26,727 bases of DNA from Blautia sp. (GTDB taxonomy: Bacteria > Bacillota > Clostridia > Lachnospirales > Lachnospiraceae), in assembly GCA_030841965.1 (NCBI GenBank), contig JAUUSJ010000048.1, positions 1-26,727 of the forward strand, read 5' to 3'. Each line of letters opens with the position of its first letter. Positions within the stretch are counted from its first letter, which is position 1. Below the pieces are notes generated by a model. The model was not told the DNA's origin. It searched no databases and was given only the letters and a program-made list of their open reading frames with translations. This document shows, piece after piece, positions 1 to 6,909 of the stretch. Position numbers and translations under genes: made by a program.

Positions 1-154
1 TACTTACCACTAACTAAATGACATTGCTTTGCCGCTGGAGCACTGTCTGAGCAGCATAGCTGCGAGTTTGCGGGAAGCGGCATAAATCAGCGTATGTCGA
101 AAAACCGTGGGAACGAACGTGTTTTTAGAGAACATATCCACGAACTCTCCTCGC
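1..154 (-). repeat. Foldback repeat element, copy 1 (cut by window start)
   Basis: Read on the minus strand, this is the same element as at 11603-11807: terminal GACGC-type sequence, the arm AAACACGTTCGTTCCCACGG, then the conserved centre GCCGCTTCCCGC...GCTCCAGCGGC. The inner hairpin GCAGC-TAT-GCTGC differs from copy 3 only in its loop. The second arm is interrupted: TACTTA at 1-6 and GCTTTGCC at 26-33 are adjacent in other copies, so about 19 bp are inserted here, and the rest of the arm lies outside the window. The copy lies directly behind the minus-strand acyl-CoA dehydrogenase gene, in the same orientation. Open frames through it are repeat-derived and not credible genes. Confidence 0.85.
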
Positions 155-238
155 GTCTGTCTTCATACCTCTGTCTTCATACCTCTGTCTTCATACCTCT
201 GTCTTCATACGTCCGTCTTCATACGTCCGTCTCCATAC
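155..238. repeat. 14-bp tandem repeat, six units
   Basis: Six direct units of the type CTCTGTCTTCATAC start at 155, 169, 183, 197, 211 and 225. Units 2-4 are identical; units 5 and 6 begin GTCC, and unit 6 has one further change. On the minus strand the unit contains GACAGA, which matches the GACAGACGC terminus of the adjoining foldback element, so the array looks like an expansion of the element's end. It stops 2 bp from the stop codon of the acyl-CoA dehydrogenase gene. There are no spacers, so it is not a CRISPR array. Confidence 0.9.
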
Positions 239-240
239 CT

Positions 241-1386
241 CTATCTAAACAACGCCCCTCCAACAATCAACTGCTGAATCTCATTCGTTCCCTCATAAAT
301 CTGTGTAATCTTAGCATCACGGAACATTCTCTCAACATGGTATTCTCTCATATACCCATTTCCGCCCATAAACTGCACAGCCCACTCCGTTACTTCCATA
401 GCTACATTTGTACAAAGATATTTCGCCTTAGCAGCGGACTGGTCAAAACGTTTCCCTGTATCATGGTCAGTTGCTGCCTTATAAAGCATATATTTTGCAG
501 CCTCAATCTTAATAGAAAGCTCCGCCATCTTAAACTGAAGATACTGGAAATTAGCGATTGGCTTTCCAAACTGTTCTCTTTCTTTCATATATTCTTTTGC
601 TCTCTCGAAAGCACCCTCGGCGATTCCAAGACCCTGAGCAGCCACACCGATACGTCCGCAGTTTAAAGTCTTCATTGCTGTCTTAAATCCATTTCCACTA
701 AAAGCAACCATAGAAGAAGCAGGTACGCGGCAGTTTTCAAAAATAACCTCAGATACCTGAGCAGCGCGGATTCCCATTTTATTTTCAATCTTACCAGTAC
801 GAACACCAGGTGTATTTTCACGGTCTATGATAAAGCAAGCGAGACCTTTTGATTTCTTCTCTGGCTCTGTCAATGCATATACGGCAGTATATTTTGCGAG
901 AGGTCCGTTTGTATTAAAGCATTTTAACCCATTAATAATATAGTCATCTCCGTCCTTTACAGCAGTTGTAATACATCCGCCTGCGTCAGAGCCTGCGTTT
1001 GGCTCAGTTAATCCAAAAGAACCAAGAGCTTTTCCAGAAAGTACCTCAGGCAAGAACGCCATCTTTTGCTCGTCGGTCGCATCAGAATTCCATACACTTC
1101 CAGCGTAGAGAGAAGTAGATACAGAATAGGCGATACCAAAGGAAGCATCTACCTTAGAGCATTCCTCAACTGCGAGGGCGTACTCCATATATCCAAGTCC
1201 CTGTCCACCGTATTCTTTTGGATAAGGCAGACCGATGAGTCCAAGCTCACCAGCTTTGTGGAACTGTTCGATAGGAAATTCACTCTTCTCATCTCTCTCA
1301 ATAACTCTTGGGAGTAATTCCTCCTGCGCAAATTTTCTGGCAGATTCTTGAATGGCTTTTTGTTGTTCTGTTAATTCAAAATTCAT
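241..1386 (-). CDS. Acyl-CoA dehydrogenase (butyryl-CoA dehydrogenase type)
   Basis: FAD-dependent enzyme that interconverts acyl-CoA and trans-2-enoyl-CoA, passing electrons to or from an electron-transfer flavoprotein. At 381 residues it has the normal family length. The N-terminal helical domain begins MNFELTEQQ; FGLTEPNAGSDA and the C-terminal QFMGGNGY and QIYEGTNEIQ motifs are all present, and the Glu of YEGTNE (about residue 365) is the expected catalytic base. The start at 1386 is chosen because GAAGGAGG lies 7 nt upstream; a longer frame to 1449 adds residues not typical of the family. It is divergent from crt-pct-etfBA-marR and has its own promoter and operator-like site, so EtfAB encoded next door is the probable redox partner. 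Whether it acts on butyryl, acrylyl or an aryl-acrylyl CoA cannot be told. Confidence 0.93.
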   Translation of the reverse strand: MNFELTEQQKAIQESARKFAQEELLPRVIERDEKSEFPIEQFHKAGELGLIGLPYPKEYGGQGLGYMEYALAVEECSKVDASFGIAYSVSTSLYAGSVWNSDATDEQKMAFLPEVLSGKALGSFGLTEPNAGSDAGGCITTAVKDGDDYIINGLKCFNTNGPLAKYTAVYALTEPEKKSKGLACFIIDRENTPGVRTGKIENKMGIRAAQVSEVIFENCRVPASSMVAFSGNGFKTAMKTLNCGRIGVAAQGLGIAEGAFERAKEYMKEREQFGKPIANFQYLQFKMAELSIKIEAAKYMLYKAATDHDTGKRFDQSAAKAKYLCTNVAMEVTEWAVQFMGGNGYMREYHVERMFRDAKITQIYEGTNEIQQLIVGGALFR

Positions 1387-1453
1387 AATATCCTCCTTCA
1401 ATATAGAAATTGTTTGCGGGTCTTTCAAGGTCAAAAAGTTGAACCTCAATAAA

Positions 1454-1493
1454 ATGATGTTGGGGCCAAAAGGTCTTTTGACCCTGGCATCAT
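1454..1493. repeat. 40-bp palindromic repeat in the acyl-CoA dehydrogenase leader
   Basis: The sequence runs from ATGATGTTGGGG through CAAAAGGTCTTTTG to CATCAT and folds on itself over nearly its whole length, with some mismatches that become G-U pairs in plus-strand RNA. A second 40-bp copy lies at 8800-8839. Here it sits between the predicted transcription start (near 1562) and the start codon at 1386, so it would form a hairpin in the mRNA leader. It could be an intergenic palindromic repeat or an attenuator; no T-run follows it on the minus strand. Confidence 0.75.
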
Positions 1494-1537
1494 AAAAACA
1501 ATTAATATGTTAGTATAAGCTTAAATAATTCGATTAG

Positions 1538-1563
1538 TTAATATTTAGCATACGAACTATTTG
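1538..1563 (-). promoter_or_regulatory. MarR operator-like site in front of the acyl-CoA dehydrogenase
   Basis: On the minus strand this 26-bp site reads CAAATAGTTCGTATGC then TAAATATTAA. It matches the site at 1686-1711 at 23 of 26 positions, in inverted orientation. It begins 6 bp downstream of the -10 box of the minus-strand promoter, where a bound repressor would block initiation. The probable ligand protein is the MarR regulator encoded at 6089-6499; that assignment is inference. Confidence 0.7.
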
Positions 1564-1568
1564 CTCAG

Positions 1569-1597
1569 AATATACCATGGTGACAGGTAAAAGTCAA
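1569..1597 (-). promoter_or_regulatory. Sigma-A type promoter for the acyl-CoA dehydrogenase gene
   Basis: On the minus strand, TTGACT (1592-1597) and TATATT (1569-1574) are separated by 17 bp. The transcript would start near 1562 and carry a leader of about 175 nt containing the 40-bp palindrome at 1454-1493. Confidence 0.7.
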
Positions 1598-1635
1598 GAC
1601 AAAAAAATAGACAAAAAATGATAAAAAAGATTGTG

Positions 1636-1675
1636 CAAATAGTTAGTTGACAAATTATATGCATATTATTATAAT
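1636..1675 (+). promoter_or_regulatory. Consensus promoter for crt-pct-etfBA, with a half operator
   Basis: TTGACA (1647-1652) and TATAAT (1670-1675) are both perfect consensus boxes at 17-bp spacing. CAAATAGTTAGT at 1636-1647 repeats the first half of the MarR operator-like site with one change and abuts the -35 box. So strong a core promoter suggests that control is by repression. Confidence 0.8.
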
Positions 1676-1685
1676 TGGGACATAG

Positions 1686-1711
1686 CAAATAATTAGTATA
1701 CTAAATATTAA
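1686..1711 (+). promoter_or_regulatory. MarR operator-like site in front of crt
   Basis: The 26-bp site starts CAAATAATTAGTATAC and ends TAAATATTAA. Its core TTAGTATACTAA (1693-1704) is a perfect palindrome. It starts 10 bp downstream of the TATAAT box, that is, at the transcription start. The near copy at 1538-1563 and the 13-bp match AATAATTAGTATA at 6049-6061 make a shared regulator likely. Confidence 0.75.
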
Positions 1712-1779
1712 ACTTACAAATTATTTTAGTAAATTTAAATAAAAAACAATTTAAGAAAGAGCAATTGAAGGAGGAAGTT

Positions 1780-2559
1780 ATGATGGAAAATTTATTAATG
1801 GAAGTAGAGAATGAAGTGGCAGTTGTCACAATTAACAGACCTAAGTCATTGAATGCACTAAATTCTGCGACATTGGAGGAGATTTATGAATGCTTTACCG
1901 ATATCGCAGCGAGAAAGGATATTAAGGTTGTCATCTTAACAGGAAGCGGAAAGAAAGCATTTGTAGCTGGAGCAGATATCTCTGAGATGGTGAATGCGAC
2001 TCCTGCTGAGGGAAGACAGATGGGTATGGTGGCATTTAAGGCGTTTAAGCAGATTGAGGAGTGCCCACAGGTTGTCATCGCAGCGGTAAATGGATATGCA
2101 CTAGGCGGTGGATGTGAGATTTCTATGGCTTGTGATATTAGAGTGGCATCGGATAATGCAAAATTCGGTCAGCCAGAGGTAAACCTTGGTATTTTACCTG
2201 GATTTGGAGGAACACAGAGACTTCCTAGATTAATCGGAAAGGGACGAGCAAAAGAGCTTATCTTTACGACAGATATGATTGATGCAAAGGAGGCGTATCG
2301 AATCGGTCTTGCAAACCATGTCGTGCCACAAGACGAGTTGATTGACTACTGTAAAGAGATGGCAAAGAAGATAATAACTAAGGCGAGCTATGCAGTTTCA
2401 TTGGCAAAACAGGCGATAAATACTGGACTTGATGTTGACCTCGCCTCTGGATTGCAGCTTGAGGCCAATTTATTTGGACTTGCGTTCTCCACTCATGATA
2501 AAGAGGAAGGAATGAGCGCATTTCTTGAGAAGAGAAAAGCCAATCTAACCGATTTCTAG
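1780..2559 (+). CDS. crt: Enoyl-CoA hydratase / 3-hydroxyacyl-CoA dehydratase (crotonase)
   Basis: Crotonase-fold enzyme that removes water from, or adds it to, short-chain acyl-CoA. The 259-residue protein has the oxyanion-hole region AFVAGADISEM, GGGCEISMACDIR with Glu113, and FGQPEVNLGILPGFGG with Glu133. These two Glu residues are 20 apart, as in the catalytic pair of known crotonases. The start at 1780 (MMENLL) is chosen because GAAGGAGG lies just upstream; the frame could be opened at a TTG at 1765, but that lies within the ribosome binding site. It is the first gene of the plus-strand operon and is followed after 24 bp by the CoA-transferase. It probably dehydrates a 3-hydroxyacyl-CoA for the divergent acyl-CoA dehydrogenase. 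The symbol follows the clostridial butyrate pathway; the true substrate is not shown. Confidence 0.9.
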   Translation: MMENLLMEVENEVAVVTINRPKSLNALNSATLEEIYECFTDIAARKDIKVVILTGSGKKAFVAGADISEMVNATPAEGRQMGMVAFKAFKQIEECPQVVIAAVNGYALGGGCEISMACDIRVASDNAKFGQPEVNLGILPGFGGTQRLPRLIGKGRAKELIFTTDMIDAKEAYRIGLANHVVPQDELIDYCKEMAKKIITKASYAVSLAKQAINTGLDVDLASGLQLEANLFGLAFSTHDKEEGMSAFLEKRKANLTDF

Positions 2560-2583
2560 AGAGCGAGAAAGGAGAAGAAAATA

Positions 2584-4143
2584 ATGCGAAAGATAGCAGT
2601 AATGACGGCGGCAGAAGTGGCAAATATAGTAGAAGATAATATGACATTGACAAGCTCGGGATTTGTTGCCAGCTGCCTGCCAGAATCCCTGAATAAGGCG
2701 CTTGAAAAGAGATTTTTGGAGACGAAAGCTCCTAAGAATCTTACGATATTTTATGCGGCCGCACAGGGAAATCGTGATGGTTCTGGGACAGACCATTTTG
2801 CACATGAGGGAATGGTAAAGAGAGTAATTGCTGGCCACTATAATATGGTTCCTAAAATCGGAGAGATGATTCTTGATGGAAAGATTGAGGGATATAATTT
2901 TCCACAGGGCACGCTCTCTCAGCTTATGCGAGATATCGCTGCGCATAAGCCAGGAACGATTACCCATGTCGGTCTGAATACCTTTGTGGACCCTCGTGTC
3001 CAGGGAGGAAAGTTAAATGATATTACGACGGAGGACCTTGTGGAGGTAATAGATATTCTCGGCGAGGAAAAATTAATCTATAAGGCACAGCATATCGATA
3101 TCGCTTTTATTCGTGGAACTTATGCGGACGAAGCGGGCAATATCACAGTGGAGAGAGAAGTATCCACGACTGAAGTAACGGCGATGGCACAGGCGACGAA
3201 AAACTGTGGAGGTAAAGTTTTTGTCCAGGTAGAGAAGATAGTGAAGGCTGGCAGTTTAGACCCAAAACTAGTGAAGATACCTGGAATTTATGTGGACGGA
3301 GTTGTCGTTGCAGAAAGCCCTGATGACCATGAACAATGTCGCGGCTGCGAGTTTGACGGTTCGATGTCAGGTCAGTATACAATTCCGACAGAGAGCTCCA
3401 AGTGTTCTAGTTTAAGTGCCAAGAAGATTATCGCAAGACGTGCACTCTTAGAAGTAGTGGAGGGAAGTGTCGTGAATCTGGGTATCGGCGCTCCTGAGTA
3501 TATCGCGACAGTAGCCGACGAGGAGGGTATCGGTGATTATATGACGATGACAGTTGAGGCAGGTGCCGTGGGCGGTATTCCGATGGGAGGAGCCAAATTT
3601 GGCGGTTCTGTCAATGCGGAGTCCATTCTTGACCAGAATATTCAGTTCGATTTCTATGACGGTGGCGGCGTTGACCTCGCCTTTCTCGGTCTCGCAGAGG
3701 CGGATAAAGATGGGAATATCAATGTAAGTAAATTTGGACCTCGTCTCGCAGGATGCGGCGGATTTATTAATATTACTCAGAATGCCAAGAAAGTATTTTA
3801 CTGTGGTACATTTACTGCCTGCGGATTGAAAATGGAATGCGACGGCGGTCAATTAAAAATTACACAGGAAGGACGAAATATTAAGTTTAAGGAGAATGTA
3901 GAGCAGATTACATTTTCTGGAACTTATGCGAATAAAGTAAAGCAGCCAGTCATGTATATCACAGAGAGAGCGGTGTTCGAGCTTAGAGAAGACGGTATGC
4001 ATCTGACTGAGATTGCACCTGGTATTGACCTTCAGACTCAAGTTCTCGACTTGATGGAGTTTGAGCCGATTGTAGATGAGAATCTAAAATTGATGGATGC
4101 CCGTATTTTCCAGTCAGATAAAATGGGTTTAAAAAATAAATAG
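2584..4143 (+). CDS. Acyl-CoA:acetate / propionate CoA-transferase family
   Basis: Family I CoA-transferase that moves CoA between acetyl- or propionyl-CoA and a carboxylic acid through a glutamyl-CoA intermediate. At 519 residues it has the fused alpha-beta length of the Pct/YdiF type and aligns from memory along its whole length with Clostridium propionicum propionate CoA-transferase: TSSGFVAS, GNRDGSGTDHFAHEG, RGTYADEAGNIT, NLGIGAPEY, FDFYDGGGVDL, CGGFINITQNAKKVF. The expected catalytic Glu is Glu325 in TVEAGAVGG, matching the Glu324 position of that enzyme. An AAAGGAG site lies 8 nt before the ATG. Because it lies between crt and etfBA, it probably activates the acid consumed by this pathway or releases its product. 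Acceptor specificity is unknown. Confidence 0.9.
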   Translation: MRKIAVMTAAEVANIVEDNMTLTSSGFVASCLPESLNKALEKRFLETKAPKNLTIFYAAAQGNRDGSGTDHFAHEGMVKRVIAGHYNMVPKIGEMILDGKIEGYNFPQGTLSQLMRDIAAHKPGTITHVGLNTFVDPRVQGGKLNDITTEDLVEVIDILGEEKLIYKAQHIDIAFIRGTYADEAGNITVEREVSTTEVTAMAQATKNCGGKVFVQVEKIVKAGSLDPKLVKIPGIYVDGVVVAESPDDHEQCRGCEFDGSMSGQYTIPTESSKCSSLSAKKIIARRALLEVVEGSVVNLGIGAPEYIATVADEEGIGDYMTMTVEAGAVGGIPMGGAKFGGSVNAESILDQNIQFDFYDGGGVDLAFLGLAEADKDGNINVSKFGPRLAGCGGFINITQNAKKVFYCGTFTACGLKMECDGGQLKITQEGRNIKFKENVEQITFSGTYANKVKQPVMYITERAVFELREDGMHLTEIAPGIDLQTQVLDLMEFEPIVDENLKLMDARIFQSDKMGLKNK

Positions 4144-4196
4144 ATATATAATCATTACTAAAATTGGAAAAGGATGCAAATAGAAATATAAGATAA

Positions 4197-5027
4197 ATGG
4201 ATAGAAAAATGAAAATACTTGTAGTATTAAGAAATATATATCATAATCCTGATTTATTTGATGATGAGCAGTATTTATGCAAGAGTGACCGCAATATTTT
4301 GGCTGAGGCAGTTATGTTAAAGGAAGAATATGGAGGAGATATCACGGCATTACTATTTGCCGAGGATGTAGAAGACAGTGAGAAAGCCCTAAAAAAGGCG
4401 TGTACATATGGTGTGGACCAAGCTTTCCATATCGTACTGGATAAATTTGACTTTTCTGATACGAGTGCATTTTCTCGGGTTATTTCAAGAACATTGCAGC
4501 AGTATTTTAGAGAGTTTGATTTGCTCCTTTTTGGGCGATTGGCTTATGATGGGGATGCGGTAAATATCGCAACCCAGACTGCCTATCGCCTTGGAATTCC
4601 AGCGATTATGTATAGCAAAGAGATAATAGCGTACAAAGAAGAAAAAAGAGCGGTTAGTTGGTCAGAGAAAAATCCAAGGAAAAAGAAGATTACTGTGCGA
4701 AAGATGGTGTCGGATTTGGAGGATATCATATACGACTTGGAATTGCCAGCCCTGGTTCAGTCTATGAGAGAAAAGGGTGTGATAAGACAGCCGAAGATGG
4801 CGGATATTATCCGAACATACAGCGAGGTTGAAGTAAAGAAAATAGATGGCGATAGGATAGCGAGGGAAGTCGGGGAAAATGAGGGGAAAATTGTATTATA
4901 TGGAAAAAGCGAATTAGAGGACGATACGCATAAAGAGTTTCAATTATTGAATGGAATTAGCGATAAGGAGTCGTCTATGAATTTAATAGAAATTCTTAGT
5001 AGACTTGGATTTGAGGGAAATATATGA
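4197..5027 (+). CDS. etfB: Electron-transfer flavoprotein beta subunit (divergent)
   Basis: Small subunit of the heterodimeric flavoprotein that links acyl-CoA dehydrogenases to other electron carriers. Family marks are the N-terminal KILVVLRN, GGDITALLFAED, the helix KALKKACTYGVDQAF, GRLAYDGDA followed by LGIPAI, and LPALVQSM. It diverges from common EtfB: DGDAVNIATQTAY replaces the usual DGDTaqVGP-like nucleotide-binding segment, and IRQPKMADI stands where NxPRyP is usual. It has 276 residues, slightly long for the family. No good Shine-Dalgarno lies close to 4197 (AAAAGG is about 25 nt away), and an in-frame ATG at 4209 is an alternative start. It overlaps etfA by 4 bp (ATGA). Whether this Etf bifurcates electrons cannot be decided by eye. 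Confidence 0.85.
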   Translation: MDRKMKILVVLRNIYHNPDLFDDEQYLCKSDRNILAEAVMLKEEYGGDITALLFAEDVEDSEKALKKACTYGVDQAFHIVLDKFDFSDTSAFSRVISRTLQQYFREFDLLLFGRLAYDGDAVNIATQTAYRLGIPAIMYSKEIIAYKEEKRAVSWSEKNPRKKKITVRKMVSDLEDIIYDLELPALVQSMREKGVIRQPKMADIIRTYSEVEVKKIDGDRIAREVGENEGKIVLYGKSELEDDTHKEFQLLNGISDKESSMNLIEILSRLGFEGNI

Positions 5028-6019
5028 GAATTTATGTGATTGGAGAAGAAGATAGAAGGCAGAATATGCAGCTGATTGGCAAGGCGAGGGAACTTGCCAT
5101 AAAAGATGAGGATGAGATTTCTCTGATTTTTATAGCAGGAAGAAATATGGAAGATGAGCATATAAGTGAATATATGAGGGATTATCCTGTTGAGCAGATT
5201 ATTTTATGGAAGGTGGACGAGAGAAAGTTCAGACAGGATAGAAGTCATATATGTATTGCCGTGCTAGAGGAATTTCTTGTCGAGACGAGAGCGGAGCTCA
5301 TTTTATTTCCTTCTACTTTTATGTGGAGAGAAGTAGCAGCAGCTTTGAGTGTTATACTGGATGGAGCTTTGCTCACCGATTGTATTGAGTTAAAGAGAGA
5401 GGAAGAGAGGCTGATTGGAGTTCGCCCTTCTCTGGATGGGAAATCCCTGTCCTTTTATCAGTTTTCTGGAGGATATCCTTATTTCTCTGTGATGAAGGTG
5501 GGCAGTGCAAGAGAAGAGGGTGAAATATCATACTGTCATGAGGTGAGAGTAGAGAGTAAAGAGCTTAAGGAAGATACTCTGGCAAATCCTAGTTATATCG
5601 AGACAATTTCCAAAAAAGACAAGAAGATTCGCCTAAAGGATGCGCAGATGATTGTGGCTGGAGGAAGAGGAATGCTAAATCAGGACAGTTTTTTAGAACT
5701 GCGGGAGTTGGCGAAGGTGTATCACGCCTCAGTCGGTGCATCCAGACCAGTTGTAGACCAGGGATGGGCTAGAGTAGAAGAACAGGTCGGACAGACAGGA
5801 AGCTTTGTAAAGCCGAAGGTATATCTCGCATTTGGGATATCTGGGGCTGTTCAACATTTGGCGGGAATGAAGGATAGTCAAGTCATTATTGCTGTAAATC
5901 ACAATCGGAATTCGCCGATTTTTCGTTACTGTGACTATGGGATTATAGCGGATGCAAACTCTATTATTCGAAATATGCTTCAAATATTGGGAAAAAAGAA
6001 AAGTATGCTTGAAAATTAA
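5024..6019 (+). CDS. etfA: Electron-transfer flavoprotein alpha subunit
   Basis: Large Etf subunit, which binds FAD in its C-terminal half. The diagnostic block is clear: VGASRPVVDQGWA (about residue 236 onward), QVGQTGSFVKPKVYLAFGIS with SGAVQHLAGM after it, and AVNHNRNSPIFRYCDYGI near the end. The length of 331 is normal. The N-terminal half (IFIAGRNMED, ELILFPSTFMWREVAAALS) is less conserved than usual, in keeping with the divergent EtfB. The start is fixed by the ATGA overlap with etfB and a GAGGGA site upstream. A promoter for marR starts inside its last codons. Together with the divergent dehydrogenase it would form the reductive (or oxidative) step of the acyl-CoA module. Confidence 0.92.
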   Translation: MRIYVIGEEDRRQNMQLIGKARELAIKDEDEISLIFIAGRNMEDEHISEYMRDYPVEQIILWKVDERKFRQDRSHICIAVLEEFLVETRAELILFPSTFMWREVAAALSVILDGALLTDCIELKREEERLIGVRPSLDGKSLSFYQFSGGYPYFSVMKVGSAREEGEISYCHEVRVESKELKEDTLANPSYIETISKKDKKIRLKDAQMIVAGGRGMLNQDSFLELRELAKVYHASVGASRPVVDQGWARVEEQVGQTGSFVKPKVYLAFGISGAVQHLAGMKDSQVIIAVNHNRNSPIFRYCDYGIIADANSIIRNMLQILGKKKSMLEN

Positions 6020-6064
6020 GCTATGTTTATTGTATAATTAGATGAACCAATAATTAGTATAGAA
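6009..6064 (+). promoter_or_regulatory. marR promoter with operator-like sequence
   Basis: TTGAAA (6009-6014) and TATAAT (6033-6038) are 18 bp apart, beginning within the 3' end of etfA. AATAATTAGTATA at 6049-6061, about 10 bp downstream of the -10 box, repeats the left half of the crt operator-like site. This placement suggests autorepression by the MarR protein and a transcript of marR separate from the operon. Confidence 0.6.
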
Positions 6065-6088
6065 ACAAAAAAGACGGGAGCGTATGAG

Positions 6089-6499
6089 ATGAAATTAGAA
6101 GAATGCATTAATTATCTGCTGACAGGAGCGCAGCATATTGTATTTCAGGAAATGAAAAAAGAATTAAAGGATTTTGATATTACACCAATTCAGTACGGTG
6201 TTTTAAAATGTATTTGGGAAAAGCAGCTAAGTAATCCGAAGGAGATTGCAAACCAGCTTGGAATTGAGAATTCTACTATTTCTGGAATTTTAGAGCGGAT
6301 GGAGGCGAAGGGACTCATTAGCCGAGAGATAGATTTAAATGACCGCAGGTATATTAAAGTTTTCTTGACAGATAGAGCAAAGGAGCTTGAGGAGCCGGTG
6401 AATCAGGCGGTGGAGAAGGTGAATGAGACGGCTCTTAAAGATTTTAGCGAAGAAGAAGTGAGAGAGTTTAAGGGATATCTGAGGAAGATGATGGCGTAG
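6089..6499 (+). CDS. MarR family transcriptional regulator
   Basis: 136-residue winged-helix dimeric regulator. The recognition region is NPKEIANQLGIENSTISGIL followed by ERMEAKGLISREIDLNDRRYIKVFLT, the classic MarR helix-turn-helix and wing with the conserved DRR. GGGAG lies 9 nt before the ATG. MarR proteins usually repress divergent or adjacent operons and let go when a small ligand binds. Here the ligand could be an acid or CoA ester of the pathway, but that is inference. Shared operator-like sites at 1538-1563, 1686-1711 and 6049-6061 indicate that it controls the acyl-CoA dehydrogenase, the crt operon and itself. The gene is followed after 12 bp by repeat copy 2. Confidence 0.92.
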   Translation: MKLEECINYLLTGAQHIVFQEMKKELKDFDITPIQYGVLKCIWEKQLSNPKEIANQLGIENSTISGILERMEAKGLISREIDLNDRRYIKVFLTDRAKELEEPVNQAVEKVNETALKDFSEEEVREFKGYLRKMMA

Positions 6500-6510
6500 A
6501 GAGTGGGGAC

Positions 6511-6710
6511 AGACGCAAAGAGAGTCCGTAGATATATTTTCAAAAAACACGTTCGTTCCCGCGGTTTTTCGACATACGCTGATTTTTGTCGCTTCCCGCA
6601 AACTCGCACCTTTGGCGCTCAGACAGTGCTCCAGCGACAAAGCTAAGTATATCGAAAAACCGCTCCACTCTCTATCGTTTTTTGAGAATATATCTACGGA
6701 CTCTTTTTGC
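6511..6710 (+). repeat. Foldback repeat element, copy 2
   Basis: The left end AGACGCAAAGAGAGTCCGTAG (6511 onward) is mirrored by CTACGGACTCTTTTTGC at 6694-6710. Inside are the arm AACACGTTCGTTCCCGCGG and the centre with GTCGCT (6588-6593) pairing to AGCGAC (6633-6638). Copies 1 and 3 have GCCGCT/AGCGGC at these places, so both strands of the stem changed together. The right arm differs: CTCCACTCTCTATCG stands where TGGGAACGAACGTG is expected. The element starts 12 bp after the marR stop, in marR orientation. Open frames here are repeat artefacts. The stretch 6711-6849 shows nothing recognisable. Confidence 0.85.
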
Positions 6711-6849
6711 TGTGTATTGGCGAAACACTATAAAATGTTTGTTTGCAATGTATCGAAAAAGCAGGTAGACATAGGTTTACTAAAAATTGATAAAATATTA
6801 TAATATTCTTGATCAGACTTTTAGTTTTCTGTATCTTTGGAGAAAGACG

Positions 6850-6891
6850 AAATGCCCGAATAGCCTGTAAAATAAGGTTGTTCGGACATTT
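6850..6891. repeat. 42-bp hairpin repeat, copy A
   Basis: AAATGCCCGAATAGCC pairs with GGTTGTTCGGACATTT across the loop TGTAAAATAA. It matches 7595-7636 at 40 of 42 positions. It lies about 20 bp behind the stop of the minus-strand XRE gene and could serve as a transcription end, but no clear T-run follows on the minus strand. Confidence 0.8.
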
Positions 6892-6909
6892 AAAAAGTAT
6901 TAAAGTTTC

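Noticed and set aside
94..666. Open frame of 190 codons on the plus strand, beginning MSKNRGNERVF
   Set aside because: It begins in repeat copy 1, runs through the 14-bp tandem array and then lies antisense to the acyl-CoA dehydrogenase gene. The same first residues come from the other repeat copies.
6586..6803. Two overlapping plus-strand open frames of 60-63 codons
   Set aside because: Both start in repeat copy 2 and have no ribosome binding site or family features.
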